Assembly (NCBI GenBank): GCA_013519935.1
Contig: JACDUA010000002.1
Coordinates: 62,001 to 126,000 of the forward strand
Reading direction: 5' to 3'
From: Ectothiorhodospiraceae bacterium WFHF3C12
Lineage (GTDB): Bacteria > Pseudomonadota > Gammaproteobacteria > Nitrococcales > Nitrococcaceae
DNA length: 64,000 nucleotides
Position 1 is the stretch's first letter, and each line of letters opens with the position of its first letter. The position numbers were made by a program, and so were the translations under genes. The notes beneath the pieces are model-generated. The model was given only the letters and a program-made list of their open reading frames with translations. It had not been told where the DNA came from and made no database searches. This document shows, piece after piece, positions 25,567 through 33,783 of this stretch.

Positions 25567-25610
25567 GAGGGTCTCCCCCTTGGGGTCGTTGGGGGATTGG
25601 GGATCGTGGA

Positions 25611-28082
25611 TCAGGGGTTGAGCTCGCTCCAGCTGAATGCCGTGATCCGGTTGGCGATCAGGGAATAGACATACACCGTGCCGTCCCCGACCGTCAGCTG
25701 CTCGGCGGCGAAGAGCCCGCCCGGCCGGGTACCGAGAGAGCGGTCCAGCCAGTAGCCCTCATAGGCAGGATCGATGGTGCCGTCCCCGTTCACGCCGTAG
25801 ATGTCCGGATTCGTCCAGCTGCGGGCGACCATGTTGAAGCTGTCGCCCACCAGCAGCGAGTCCTGCGCCGGGTCATACGCCAGGCCCACCGGCAGGAAGA
25901 ACTGCTGCGGCTGCAGGTTCGTGGTGTGGTCGTAGGTGCCGCCGCCGTCACCCACCTGACCGATCAGCGCCCCGTTGGCCGGGTCCAGGGCCTGGATACG
26001 CTGATTGCGCCGGTCGGCCACGTAGACCCGGTCGTCGATGACCTGCACGTTGCCGACCATGTCGAAGGTCCCCGGTGCACCCTCGTCGTAGAAGTCCGGG
26101 CCCAGGCTCCAGTTCTCGCCCCGGTCGTCGCCCTTCTGGGGATCCGGCCCGCCGGCGTACCAGTTACCCGTCAGGTCGCCCCAGTAAGACTCATAGTCGA
26201 ACCGCCAGACGTAGTCACCGAAGCTGGTGATATAGACGGCGTGCTCGTCGCCGCAACAGTCCTCGGTGCGGACGGAGATGTCCACCGGATAGTTGGCGTT
26301 GAGGAAGGAGATTTCCGGCGCCGAGACGCTGTCCGTGCGGTACGTGAGGTTGAACAGCTCCTCCAGGTTCCCGTTGGCGTCGTAGATTCGCAGGCTGCTG
26401 TCGCCGGTGTAGGGCCAGGGCAGGGTTGCGTCGGAGGCTACCAGCACCGCCACCATCTCGCCGTGTTCGCTGTCGGTGAAAGTGTCGATACCCGTCACGC
26501 CGTAGCTGATGTCCGTGCCCGGAAAACGGCCCAGATAGTTGCCGCTGGTATCGAACATGTTGATGCGGGTGTTGGGGGTGTCGCTGACCAGCAGGGTGTC
26601 GCTGGTCTCAAGATAGGCCATGCCGGTGACCGCGTGGAGCTGGCCGTCCAGCGTACGCGGGTGCCCCCAGAATTCATGATAGGGCTCGCCACCCACGCCT
26701 TCGGAGACGGAGCAGCGCAGCAGCGTGTCGCCGTCGGCGCTGCTCCAGCATTTCTTGATGCGGTTGTTGCCGGTGTCGCTGACCAGGTGAACCCGCGCGT
26801 CGGCGAAGAAGTAGCCCCAGGCGTAGATGTCCTCCCGGTAAATGCTGCCACCGGGCAGTACCAGCGGCACGATGTCGTTGGGCAGCTGGAAGGCTTCGTC
26901 CTCGGTGGCGGCGGTGCCGGAGGAGCGCATTTCGACCTGGTGGATGCCGAGCCGTCCATAGACCCAGGTAGCCTGGGGGTCCGAGGTTTCGTCGGGACGG
27001 TACATCACCGGGTCGGGATCGCCGCTTCCGGCGACGTTGGGGAAGCGGACGATGCGCCCATTATAGGTGTCGGCCACGTGGAGGTTGCCTTCGGCGTCGG
27101 TGCGCACGCCGCGCGGGCGCTTGAGGTGGTCGACGTTGCCGTCGTCATCCAGGAAGCGGCCGAGCATGTCGTGCAGTGTCAGGCTGCCGTCCGCCGGGTC
27201 CACCTCGTAGATCTTGATGCGGTTGTTGCCGTTGTCGCAGACGTAGAGATACGTCGTGCTCTCCCCGGACACCTTGTGGTAGGTCATCCCCTGGGGGATC
27301 CGGAATCCCTGAAGCTTCTTCGGTTCGCCGGCGTAGTCGTCGTAGTTCGTGGAGTCGGTGCCGTAGTCCTTGTCCACGCCGTTGAGTATGGGGCCGGCGC
27401 CCTCGTAGTGACCGCTGGCGTCCTGCCAGCCGCGGGTCTCGATGAGGCTGACCTGGTAGCCGTTGTCCGGGTCGATCTCGAAGGCCTTGATCCGGTCGTT
27501 GAACTCGTCGGAAACGTACACGTAGCCCTGGGGCGTGATCACCATGTTGCGGGGCAGGTGCAGATCCGTGCCGGCCCCGGTGCCCTTCTGGCCGAAGGAG
27601 GTCACGTAGCGGAAGGCGTCCGGGTCGCTGTCGACGCTGCGGTAGAAATGAATCTCGTGGGTGCCTACGTCGTTGACGTAGAGCCCGGCCAGCCGGTCGT
27701 CCTGGGCCTCGCTCTCCGACAGGAAAGCGATGCCGAGCGGGGCCTTGATCTGCGGCACGCTGGACTTGGGGCTGTCGCCGGCGAGGGTCTGATCGGCATC
27801 GTCCAGCGTGCCGATCAGGTCGCCGTCCAGGTCCATAACCTTGATCTCGTGGTTGCCCATGTCCGCCACGTAGACACGGCCGGCGCTGGAGCCCTGGCTG
27901 ATGGTGTCGCGGTCGTAGGTAACGGTCGTCGGGGTGTTGAACTGGTACTGCTGGTGGGCGGGCTCGCCGGTCAGCTCGGCCGAGCGGTCCTCGTCGCCGA
28001 AGCTCTGGAAGGCGCCGGCGCCAAGCGGCAGTGCGCATAGCGCCAGGACGAGCAACGCGTGTTGCAGTTTCCTCATGGTCAT
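25611..28082 (-). CDS. Large secreted NHL-repeat (beta-propeller) protein
   Basis: This 823-residue protein has a signal peptide (MTMRKLQHALLVLALCALPLGAGA). Many NHL-type blades follow: VYVADMGNHEIKVMDLDGDLIG, GYVYVSDEFNDRIKAFEID, YLYVCDNGNNRIKIYEVD, LHVADTYNGRIVRF, VHLVSDTGNNRIKKC, LLVSDTPNTRINMFD and VYVADRRNQRIQALD. Eight or more such motifs imply two propellers. A Cys pair (EDCCGDEH) lies near residue 610. GGAGGAG precedes ATG 28082. Extracellular NHL proteins bind proteins, glycans or lipids, but no catalytic residues can be named. It is monocistronic with a perfect 23-base palindrome upstream. Confidence 0.9.
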   Translation of the reverse strand: MTMRKLQHALLVLALCALPLGAGAFQSFGDEDRSAELTGEPAHQQYQFNTPTTVTYDRDTISQGSSAGRVYVADMGNHEIKVMDLDGDLIGTLDDADQTLAGDSPKSSVPQIKAPLGIAFLSESEAQDDRLAGLYVNDVGTHEIHFYRSVDSDPDAFRYVTSFGQKGTGAGTDLHLPRNMVITPQGYVYVSDEFNDRIKAFEIDPDNGYQVSLIETRGWQDASGHYEGAGPILNGVDKDYGTDSTNYDDYAGEPKKLQGFRIPQGMTYHKVSGESTTYLYVCDNGNNRIKIYEVDPADGSLTLHDMLGRFLDDDGNVDHLKRPRGVRTDAEGNLHVADTYNGRIVRFPNVAGSGDPDPVMYRPDETSDPQATWVYGRLGIHQVEMRSSGTAATEDEAFQLPNDIVPLVLPGGSIYREDIYAWGYFFADARVHLVSDTGNNRIKKCWSSADGDTLLRCSVSEGVGGEPYHEFWGHPRTLDGQLHAVTGMAYLETSDTLLVSDTPNTRINMFDTSGNYLGRFPGTDISYGVTGIDTFTDSEHGEMVAVLVASDATLPWPYTGDSSLRIYDANGNLEELFNLTYRTDSVSAPEISFLNANYPVDISVRTEDCCGDEHAVYITSFGDYVWRFDYESYWGDLTGNWYAGGPDPQKGDDRGENWSLGPDFYDEGAPGTFDMVGNVQVIDDRVYVADRRNQRIQALDPANGALIGQVGDGGGTYDHTTNLQPQQFFLPVGLAYDPAQDSLLVGDSFNMVARSWTNPDIYGVNGDGTIDPAYEGYWLDRSLGTRPGGLFAAEQLTVGDGTVYVYSLIANRITAFSWSELNP

Positions 28083-28202
28083 ACTCTCTCCTCCATTCCC
28101 GGCAATCACCGCCGGGTGTCCTTGTGGCCGCCTGTAGGGCGGTTGCGTGCCGCGGCCGCTCTTCCCGGCAGTCTCCGCTGCCCTCGTTCCGTTTTGTCGT
28201 TA

Positions 28203-28225
28203 ATGACACATGACTTATGTGTCAT
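28203..28225. promoter_or_regulatory. Perfect 9-5-9 palindrome, putative operator of the NHL gene
   Basis: ATGACACAT-N5-ATGTGTCAT is a perfect inverted repeat in an AT-rich island, 121 bases before the NHL start. On the reverse strand a possible promoter lies just upstream (TTGACG at 28260-28255, 17-base spacer, weak TACGTT at 28237-28232), placing the palindrome over the transcription start. No regulator gene is adjacent. Confidence 0.6.
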
Positions 28226-28307
28226 GTTTTGAACGTAGTCGGACATGAGCCGGTCGTCAAGTTGACTGCTGGGAGCACCTGATGGAGGCCCCCAAAGGGG
28301 CTGTGGG

Positions 28308-28440
28308 CCGTCGCCGCGAGGACGCGCCCCCATGGCGGCCCGGCTGCCCCGGTGCCATCAGGAGGGTTGTGGGAGGTCCGTCCCCGGGGCGATGCGATGG
28401 GTCAGGCCGTCGCCGGGAGGACCCGCCTCCCACAGCGGCC
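28308..28440. repeat. Diverged copy pair of the array-1 REP-like unit
   Basis: TCGCCGCGAGGACGCGCCCC (28311 on) ... GGTGCCATCAGGAGGG ... TGTGGGAGG ... TCGCCGGGAGGACC with CTCCCACAG repeats the array-1 unit, including its private spacer (GTGCCATCAGGA). The two loci flanking the NHL gene therefore carry the same subfamily. Confidence 0.7.
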
Positions 28441-28571
28441 CGGTCAGAAGCGGCGATGCGCTATCGCGCCGTGGTTGGCGCGCCCACGGGCTCCCTATCC
28501 GGGTTGCGGAATCGCCCCTTGCGCGGCTCCCGCCAGGGAAAGGGGATCGACGGACGCGGGAACAGATCCCC

Positions 28572-29087
28572 TCAATCGAAGCGCACGTGTTCGCGGATCA
28601 GGCGAAAGAGCTCGCGGTAGGCCTTCGGCGGTTTGCCCGCCTGCTGCTCGCGGCGGGTGTTGCGAATGAGCTGCCGCAGGGGCTGGATCTCGACCCCGGG
28701 GTATTCGGCGACGAAGGCCTGGACCGCCTCGTCACCTTGTTCCAGGAGGCGCTCGCGCCAGCGTTCAGCCTGGTGCAGCTCCGCCTTGGCCAGGCTGCTG
28801 CTGTGGTCGAGCCGGTCCAGGCCGGCCTGGATCGGACCGGTGTCGACCTGGCGCAGCAGCTTGCCGATGCGCTGTATCTGCCGGCGTTGGGCCTCGCGGG
28901 AACGGATGCGGCGCCATTCATCGACGGCCTCGGCGATCTCGGCGTCCAGTGGGATCTCCGATAGCTGCTCTGCGGACAGGGCTGTCAGCCGCCGGCCCAG
29001 CTCCCGGAGTGTTTCCGCCTCGCGCTTCTCGGCGGTCTTGTTGGGCCGCTGCGCGTAATACTGGAATTCGTCTTCGTCGTAAGCCAC
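28572..29087 (-). CDS. darP: Ribosome-associated protein DarP/YjgA (DUF615)
   Basis: This 171-residue, highly charged helical protein begins MAYDEDEFQYYAQRPNKTAEKREAE. It has the core motifs of DUF615: LSAEQLSEIPLDAEIAEAVDEWRRI, REAQRRQIQRIGKLLRQVD, ERWRERLLEQGDEAVQAFV and IQPLRQLIRNTRREQQAGKPPKAYRELFRLIRE. In E. coli DarP joins late pre-50S particles and supports assembly of the peptidyl-transferase region. The family is found in beta- and gammaproteobacteria, which bears on the host. It is divergent from the antiporter gene. Confidence 0.95.
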   Translation of the reverse strand: MAYDEDEFQYYAQRPNKTAEKREAETLRELGRRLTALSAEQLSEIPLDAEIAEAVDEWRRIRSREAQRRQIQRIGKLLRQVDTGPIQAGLDRLDHSSSLAKAELHQAERWRERLLEQGDEAVQAFVAEYPGVEIQPLRQLIRNTRREQQAGKPPKAYRELFRLIREHVRFD

Positions 29088-29224
29088 GGCAGTCTGTGTT
29101 TCATGTCGAAAGGGGGCGGCAGAGGCGGCCCGGCCTGAGTAGAATGCCCCGGGTGCCCATCGTCCAGAGAATCAGAACAGTGTAGCCGGCCATGTTTCCT
29201 GGCCGGCCGAACCGGTGAACGATT

Positions 29225-31207
29225 ATGCATACCCCGGAGGGATTTGCCGAGCTGTTGCTTCTGCTGCTCATCGCGGTCGGGGCAGCGGTTGTTTTCATGC
29301 GTCTGCGGTTGCCGGCGGTGCTGGGCTATCTGGCCGTCGGCATCGCCGCCGGTCCAACGGCGCTGGGCGTGGTCCACGACGTGGAAACCATCCGGTCGCT
29401 GGCCGAGCTCGGTGTCGTGCTGCTGCTCTTCACGATCGGGCTGGAGTTCTCGTTGCCCGACCTGGCACGAATGCGCGGAGCGCTGCTCGGCCTTGGTGGC
29501 GGCGAGGTCGGCCTGGCCGGCGCAGCCGCCTTCGGGGCCGCGCTGTTCCTGGACGTCGTCGTGCCGGGGACGCCGGCGATCGGTTTCGCCGGGGCTCTGG
29601 TGATCGCCGGCGTGGTCGCGATGTCCTCCACGGCACTTGTCACCAAACAGCTGACGGACCAGGTCGAGCTGGGCGCGCCTCACGGCCGAGCCGCGCTTGG
29701 CATCCTGCTATTCCAGGATCTGGCCGTGGTGCCGTTCCTGGTGGTTATCTCGGGGCTGGCCGCACCGGGCGAAGCCGGCATCGGCATAGACCTTCTACTC
29801 GCTCTGGGCAAGGGCGTGGTGGCCGTGGTCGTCATTCTCCTGGTGGGGCGTTTCATACTGCATCGTGCGCTTTCGCAGGTGGCGGCACTGTACTCCGGCG
29901 AGCTGCTGACGCTCTCGGCGCTGACGGTGGCGCTGGGCGCTGCCTGGTGGACGGCTTTCCTGGGCCTGTCGCCGGCCCTGGGTGCTTTCGTGGCGGGCAT
30001 GATGCTGGGGGAGAGCCCGTTCCGGCACACCATGGAGGCGGAGATCCGCCCCTTCCGGGACGTGTTGCTCGCGCTGTTCTTCGTGAGCATCGGCATGCTT
30101 CTGGATCTGACCGTGTTGCCGGAGGGCTGGCCCTGGATTCTGCTGCTGTTCGCCGCCCTGGTGGCCTTCAAGCTGGTGCTCATCCTGATCCTCGGGCTGG
30201 TTGCCCGCATGCCCCTCGCGACGGCCCTGCGGACTGCCCTGGTGTTGGCCCACGGCGGCGAATTCGGTTTCGCGCTGTTGAGCCTGGGCCTGTCGCAGGA
30301 GCTGCTGCCGCCGGCCTACGGGCAGGTGGTGCTGGCGGCACTGTTGCTTTCCATGGCCGTGGCGCCGCTGGCGCTGCGGTTCAATGGCCCCATAACCGCC
30401 TGGCTGCTGCGATCGAGACGACCGGCCGAGGCGCCCGCCGCGTCCCCCGCCGAACTGACGAGCACGGACAGCGACTGCGTGCTGCTGGTGGGCTTCGGCC
30501 GGGTCGGGCAGCACATCGCCCGCCTCCTGGAAGATGCGGGCTACCCGTGGCGAGCCGTCGACATGGACCCCGTGCGCGTCGAGAACGCCCGCGCCGCCGG
30601 CGCACCGGTAGCCCACGGTGACGGCAGCCGGCTGGACGTGCTACGGGCGGCGGGCGCCACCGATGCCCGGGCCGTGGCCTTCACGCTGGACGACCCCGCC
30701 GCCGTTGTGAATGCCGTGGAAAGCCTGCGTAACGAGCGTCCCGACCTGCCGATCCTCGTCCGGGCCCGTGACGACGCCCACCTCCAGGAATTGCAGCACG
30801 CAGGCGCCACGGAGGTCATACCCGAGACACTGGAGGCCGGGCTGATGGTCGGCTCCCACGTGCTCCTGCTCCTCGGTGAGCCGGCCGAGGCGGTCACGGA
30901 CCGCATCCGCGCCGTACGGATGGGGCGTTATGAACTGTTGCGGGCGCTGTTCCCGGGCGCGGCCAATGTGGACCCGGAGGCGCTGGAGCTGCGTGCCGTG
31001 GAGGTGCCCGGCGACGCCCACGTGGTCGGCGTTGCCATTGACGAGCTCGACCTGGGCGCAAGGGCGGTCCGGGTGACGTCACTGAAACGCGACGGCGAAC
31101 GGCTGGAACCGCCGCCGGCGGAGACCCGGATTCGCGGCGGCGACGTGTTGATGATAAGCGGCACAGGCCCGGACCTGGAACGCGCGGAGGCGGCCCTGGT
31201 GCGCTAG
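29225..31207 (+). CDS. KefB/YbaL-type monovalent cation:proton antiporter (CPA2) with RCK domain
   Basis: This 660-residue inner-membrane protein has about 12 membrane helices in residues 1-385 (LLLLLIAVGAAVVFMRLRLPAVLGYLAVGIAAGP, GVVLLLFTIGLEFSLPDLARM, MSSTALVTKQL) including the CPA2 stretch LGAFVAGMMLGESPFRHTMEAEI. An RCK/TrkA-N domain begins near 415 (VLLVGFGRVGQHIARLLEDAGY, dinucleotide fold GxGxxG) and a TrkA-C domain occupies the last 80 residues. This matches KefB/KefC/YbaL potassium-efflux antiporters. No KefF/KefG subunit is nearby. The Shine-Dalgarno is weak. Confidence 0.92.
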   Translation: MHTPEGFAELLLLLLIAVGAAVVFMRLRLPAVLGYLAVGIAAGPTALGVVHDVETIRSLAELGVVLLLFTIGLEFSLPDLARMRGALLGLGGGEVGLAGAAAFGAALFLDVVVPGTPAIGFAGALVIAGVVAMSSTALVTKQLTDQVELGAPHGRAALGILLFQDLAVVPFLVVISGLAAPGEAGIGIDLLLALGKGVVAVVVILLVGRFILHRALSQVAALYSGELLTLSALTVALGAAWWTAFLGLSPALGAFVAGMMLGESPFRHTMEAEIRPFRDVLLALFFVSIGMLLDLTVLPEGWPWILLLFAALVAFKLVLILILGLVARMPLATALRTALVLAHGGEFGFALLSLGLSQELLPPAYGQVVLAALLLSMAVAPLALRFNGPITAWLLRSRRPAEAPAASPAELTSTDSDCVLLVGFGRVGQHIARLLEDAGYPWRAVDMDPVRVENARAAGAPVAHGDGSRLDVLRAAGATDARAVAFTLDDPAAVVNAVESLRNERPDLPILVRARDDAHLQELQHAGATEVIPETLEAGLMVGSHVLLLLGEPAEAVTDRIRAVRMGRYELLRALFPGAANVDPEALELRAVEVPGDAHVVGVAIDELDLGARAVRVTSLKRDGERLEPPPAETRIRGGDVLMISGTGPDLERAEAALVR

Positions 31208-31215
31208 GCACCGCG

Positions 31216-31377
31216 GTCGCGGCCGGGGGCCGCTCCTACGCCGCACACAGGTCCTCGCAGGAGCTCCCTCGGCCGCGGATGGGGCCGGCGCCGACAATAG
31301 CTTCGGTCGTCGGATGGCAAGCCTATCCGACCCACGGCCGAGAAACCCGCCGATAGGAGCGGCCCATGGCCCCGAAC
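31216..31377. repeat. REP-like elements between antiporter and CFA synthase genes
   Basis: GTCGCGGCCGGGGGCCGCTC (31216 on) and ATAGGAGCGGCCCATGGCCC (31353 on) are opposite copies of REP family 1. Between them, 31309-31337 is a copy of the GGATGGCAAGCC repeat also found at 10109 and 10215. Mixed families in one intergenic space resemble a BIME-type mosaic. Confidence 0.65.
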
Positions 31378-31389
31378 CCCCGCGTGTTC

Positions 31390-32544
31390 CTACTCCGGCC
31401 GGCGGTATCCGCCCGAAACGCCCTTTTTGGAATAGACGAACTGCCAGAGCTGGATGTCCCGCGCGCGGAAGGCGCCGGCGCAGCACAGCAGGTAATACCG
31501 CCACATCCGGTAGAAGCGATCCCCATAACGATCCCGGAACTGCGGCCAGGCGGCCTCGAAGTTGGCGTACCACGCCATCAGGGTGCGGTCGTAGTCGGCC
31601 CCGAAGTTGTGGAAATCCTCGGTGACGAACAGGTGCTCCGAGGCGGTGGCGACCTGAAGGAGCGACGGCAGGTCCCCGTTGGGGAATATGTACTTGTCGA
31701 TCCAGGGGTCCGGGCTCGTGTTCGTGCGGTTCTTGCCGATGGTGTGTAGCAGGAACAGCCCGTCCTCCTTGAGGCTGCGCTCGGCCACGTCCATGAACGT
31801 CTGGTGGTTCTTGCGGCCGACGTGCTCGAACATGCCCACGCTGGCGACGCGGTCGAACTGCTCGTCGAGGTCGCGGTAGTCCTGGATGCGGAACTCCACG
31901 GGCAGGCCCTTGCAGCGTTCCTCACCGAGGGCCGCCTGCTCACGGGAGATGGTCAGACCCACGCATTCAACGCCGTAGTGTTCGGCGGCGTATTGCATCA
32001 GGCTGCCCCAGCCGCAGCCGATGTCCAGCAGGCGCATGCCCGGCTCGAGTTCAAGCTTGCGGCAGATGAGGTCCAGCTTGGCCGCCTGGGCGTCGTCCAG
32101 GTTGTCGGCGGCCTTCCAGTAGCCGCAAGTGTAGGTCATGCGTTCGTCCAGCATGGCCGCGTAGAAATCGTTGCCCAGGTCGTAGTGTGACTCGCCGACC
32201 CGCCACGCGCGCCGGGCGGTCTGCAGGTTGAACAGCCGCGCGCGCAGGCTGTGGAGCATCAGCCGTAGCGGCTGGATTTCCTCCTCCGCGCCACTGCGCA
32301 GGAGGCGGTGAAAGAACTCGTCAAGCTGCTCGGCATCCCACCAGCCGTCCATGTAGGCTTCGCCGAGGCCAAGATTGCCATAGGCGAGCGCCCGGTCGAT
32401 GGTGGCCGGATTGTGCAGCTGAAGGTCCCAGGGCCGATCGCCGTTGATGCGAATATCCGCCTTCTCAAGCAGTGCTTCCACGGCGGGCCGGTTGCCGCTG
32501 CTCGCTTCCGTCTCGTTCTTCGTGACCAAGGAGTTGCTGCTCAC
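31390..32544 (-). CDS. cfa: Cyclopropane-fatty-acyl-phospholipid synthase
   Basis: This 384-residue SAM-dependent methyltransferase adds a methylene across the double bond of unsaturated acyl chains in membrane phospholipids. Visible motifs are SAM-binding MRLLDIGCGWGSLMQYAAEHYGVECVGLTIS, RIQDYRDLDEQFDRVASVGMFEHVGRKNHQTFM and DKYIFPNGDLPSL. The N-terminal domain seen in E. coli Cfa is present (ADIRINGDRPWDLQLHNP ... NLGLGEAYMDGWWD). GTG 32544 with GGAGAG 4 bases upstream is preferred to GTG 32556. It lies downstream of a desaturase on the same strand and has its own promoter. Confidence 0.95.
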   Translation of the reverse strand: MSSNSLVTKNETEASSGNRPAVEALLEKADIRINGDRPWDLQLHNPATIDRALAYGNLGLGEAYMDGWWDAEQLDEFFHRLLRSGAEEEIQPLRLMLHSLRARLFNLQTARRAWRVGESHYDLGNDFYAAMLDERMTYTCGYWKAADNLDDAQAAKLDLICRKLELEPGMRLLDIGCGWGSLMQYAAEHYGVECVGLTISREQAALGEERCKGLPVEFRIQDYRDLDEQFDRVASVGMFEHVGRKNHQTFMDVAERSLKEDGLFLLHTIGKNRTNTSPDPWIDKYIFPNGDLPSLLQVATASEHLFVTEDFHNFGADYDRTLMAWYANFEAAWPQFRDRYGDRFYRMWRYYLLCCAGAFRARDIQLWQFVYSKKGVSGGYRRPE

Positions 32545-32596
32545 GGGTCTCTCCACTGCTGTCTGTCTGTTGCTCTTTTTTCTCTGTGGTCCCCTG

Positions 32597-32625
32597 AAAA
32601 TAGTCTCAACTCAGCGCGTTGTGAA
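32597..32625 (-). promoter_or_regulatory. Putative cfa promoter
   Basis: On the reverse strand TTCACA (32625-32620) and TATTTT (32602-32597) are separated by 17 bases. That gives 5/6 and 4/6 matches to sigma-70 elements and a leader of about 45 bases to the start of cfa. It lies between the desaturase stop and cfa. Confidence 0.5.
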
Positions 32626-32679
32626 TTGAAACGAATGAATGGCCGCGATAGATCGGGCCAATGGGCCGGCGGCCGGCGT

Positions 32680-33726
32680 TCAAGCGTGCCGTTCGGACGA
32701 AGGCGAGGTGGGCTGGGGCGTCGACCAGTACGGGTCCACGTCCTCGGTCCGGCTGTAGTAGGGCAGCTGGCGGAGCAGCTTCAGGCAGTGGAAGTAACCC
32801 GGCGCGGTCAGGTACGGCAGCTCCTCCCGGGTCGCGTAGTACACGCGCCTGAGGTCGCAGTGGGCGAGGTGCGGGAATTTGTGGTGGACCTCGTGGTAGT
32901 TCACCGAGCTCCAGAGCCATTCCAGCAGCGGATGGGTAAGTATCACCCAGCCCGTTACCTGGTGCGCCCCGGTACTCGCTCCGGCGCCGCTGCGGGGTGC
33001 GGCCTCGGGAATGCCATAGTGGTCGCAAAGCGCCCGCAGGGAGAAGACAACGGGAAATGCCAGGATCATGGGCACGCTGGTTACCCAGGGGGAGATGCCC
33101 GAAACCGTCGTCGCGGCGAAATAGAGCCCCGCGGCGGCCGCCAGGCAGAAAGCGTCGGCCAGCGCCCGGAGCCGCTGGCGCCGCGCGTCGGTTTGGGCGC
33201 GAAGCTGCCGCGCCCAGGTGCGGTACTGGCACTTCAGGCCGTGAAACGCGCCGTGGGCCAGGGCCTGGACGAAGCCCCGGTCGTGCATCTCGTTTTCCGG
33301 ATCCCGGCCACGCTGGTGCGCGTAGGCATGGTGGGTGAGATGGAAGCGGCGGTTGGCGTGAAAAGGAATCAGCGCCAGCGCGGACAACAGCCCGCCCCAG
33401 GCGTCGTTCCAGAGCCGGCTGCGAAACAGCGTTCGGTGCACGGCCTCGTGGGCCAGCACCGCCGTGGCCAGCATCACCATGGCGTTGGGGATCGCGGCCA
33501 GGGCCATGACGGCGCCAGCGGCGACCACTGACAGTGTCCCGGCAAAGGTACCCGATCCGGCGCCGGTGCTTGCCAGAAGGCTTACAACGAAATCGGTGCC
33601 GGCAAAGCTGGTGGCGAGGTAACCCAGGAACACAGCTATCTTGAGCGCGTTATGCCCGCCGGGTATGCGTCGTTCGGACAGGGAGGGTACCGTCCGTTCC
33701 CATTGACCAGTGCATGCCGTCGCCAT
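32680..33726 (-). CDS. Membrane fatty acid desaturase
   Basis: This 348-residue membrane protein has the three histidine boxes of di-iron acyl desaturases: HEAVHR (about residue 92), HLTHH (about 127) and HEVHHKFPH (about 290). Four hydrophobic segments are arranged around them (ALKIAVFLGYLATSF, VVAAGAVMALAAIPNAMVMLATAVLA, ALADAFCLAAAAGLYFAA, VTSVPMILAFPVVFSL). It should introduce a double bond into an acyl chain, whose product would be a substrate for the CFA synthase encoded 135 bases downstream. Regiospecificity cannot be told; carotenoid hydroxylases share the boxes, but no carotenoid genes are nearby. Confidence 0.87.
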   Translation of the reverse strand: MATACTGQWERTVPSLSERRIPGGHNALKIAVFLGYLATSFAGTDFVVSLLASTGAGSGTFAGTLSVVAAGAVMALAAIPNAMVMLATAVLAHEAVHRTLFRSRLWNDAWGGLLSALALIPFHANRRFHLTHHAYAHQRGRDPENEMHDRGFVQALAHGAFHGLKCQYRTWARQLRAQTDARRQRLRALADAFCLAAAAGLYFAATTVSGISPWVTSVPMILAFPVVFSLRALCDHYGIPEAAPRSGAGASTGAHQVTGWVILTHPLLEWLWSSVNYHEVHHKFPHLAHCDLRRVYYATREELPYLTAPGYFHCLKLLRQLPYYSRTEDVDPYWSTPQPTSPSSERHA

Positions 33727-33783
33727 GCTGCCGAACCTTAGCCCACGACCCGGATACTGGCAATGCGAGGGCTCGCGCAGCGT

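Noticed and set aside
25926-28040. 704-codon open frame on the + strand within the NHL gene
   Set aside because: It is antisense to NHL blades with conserved motifs, has a V/G/A/D-biased composition and no recognisable motif.
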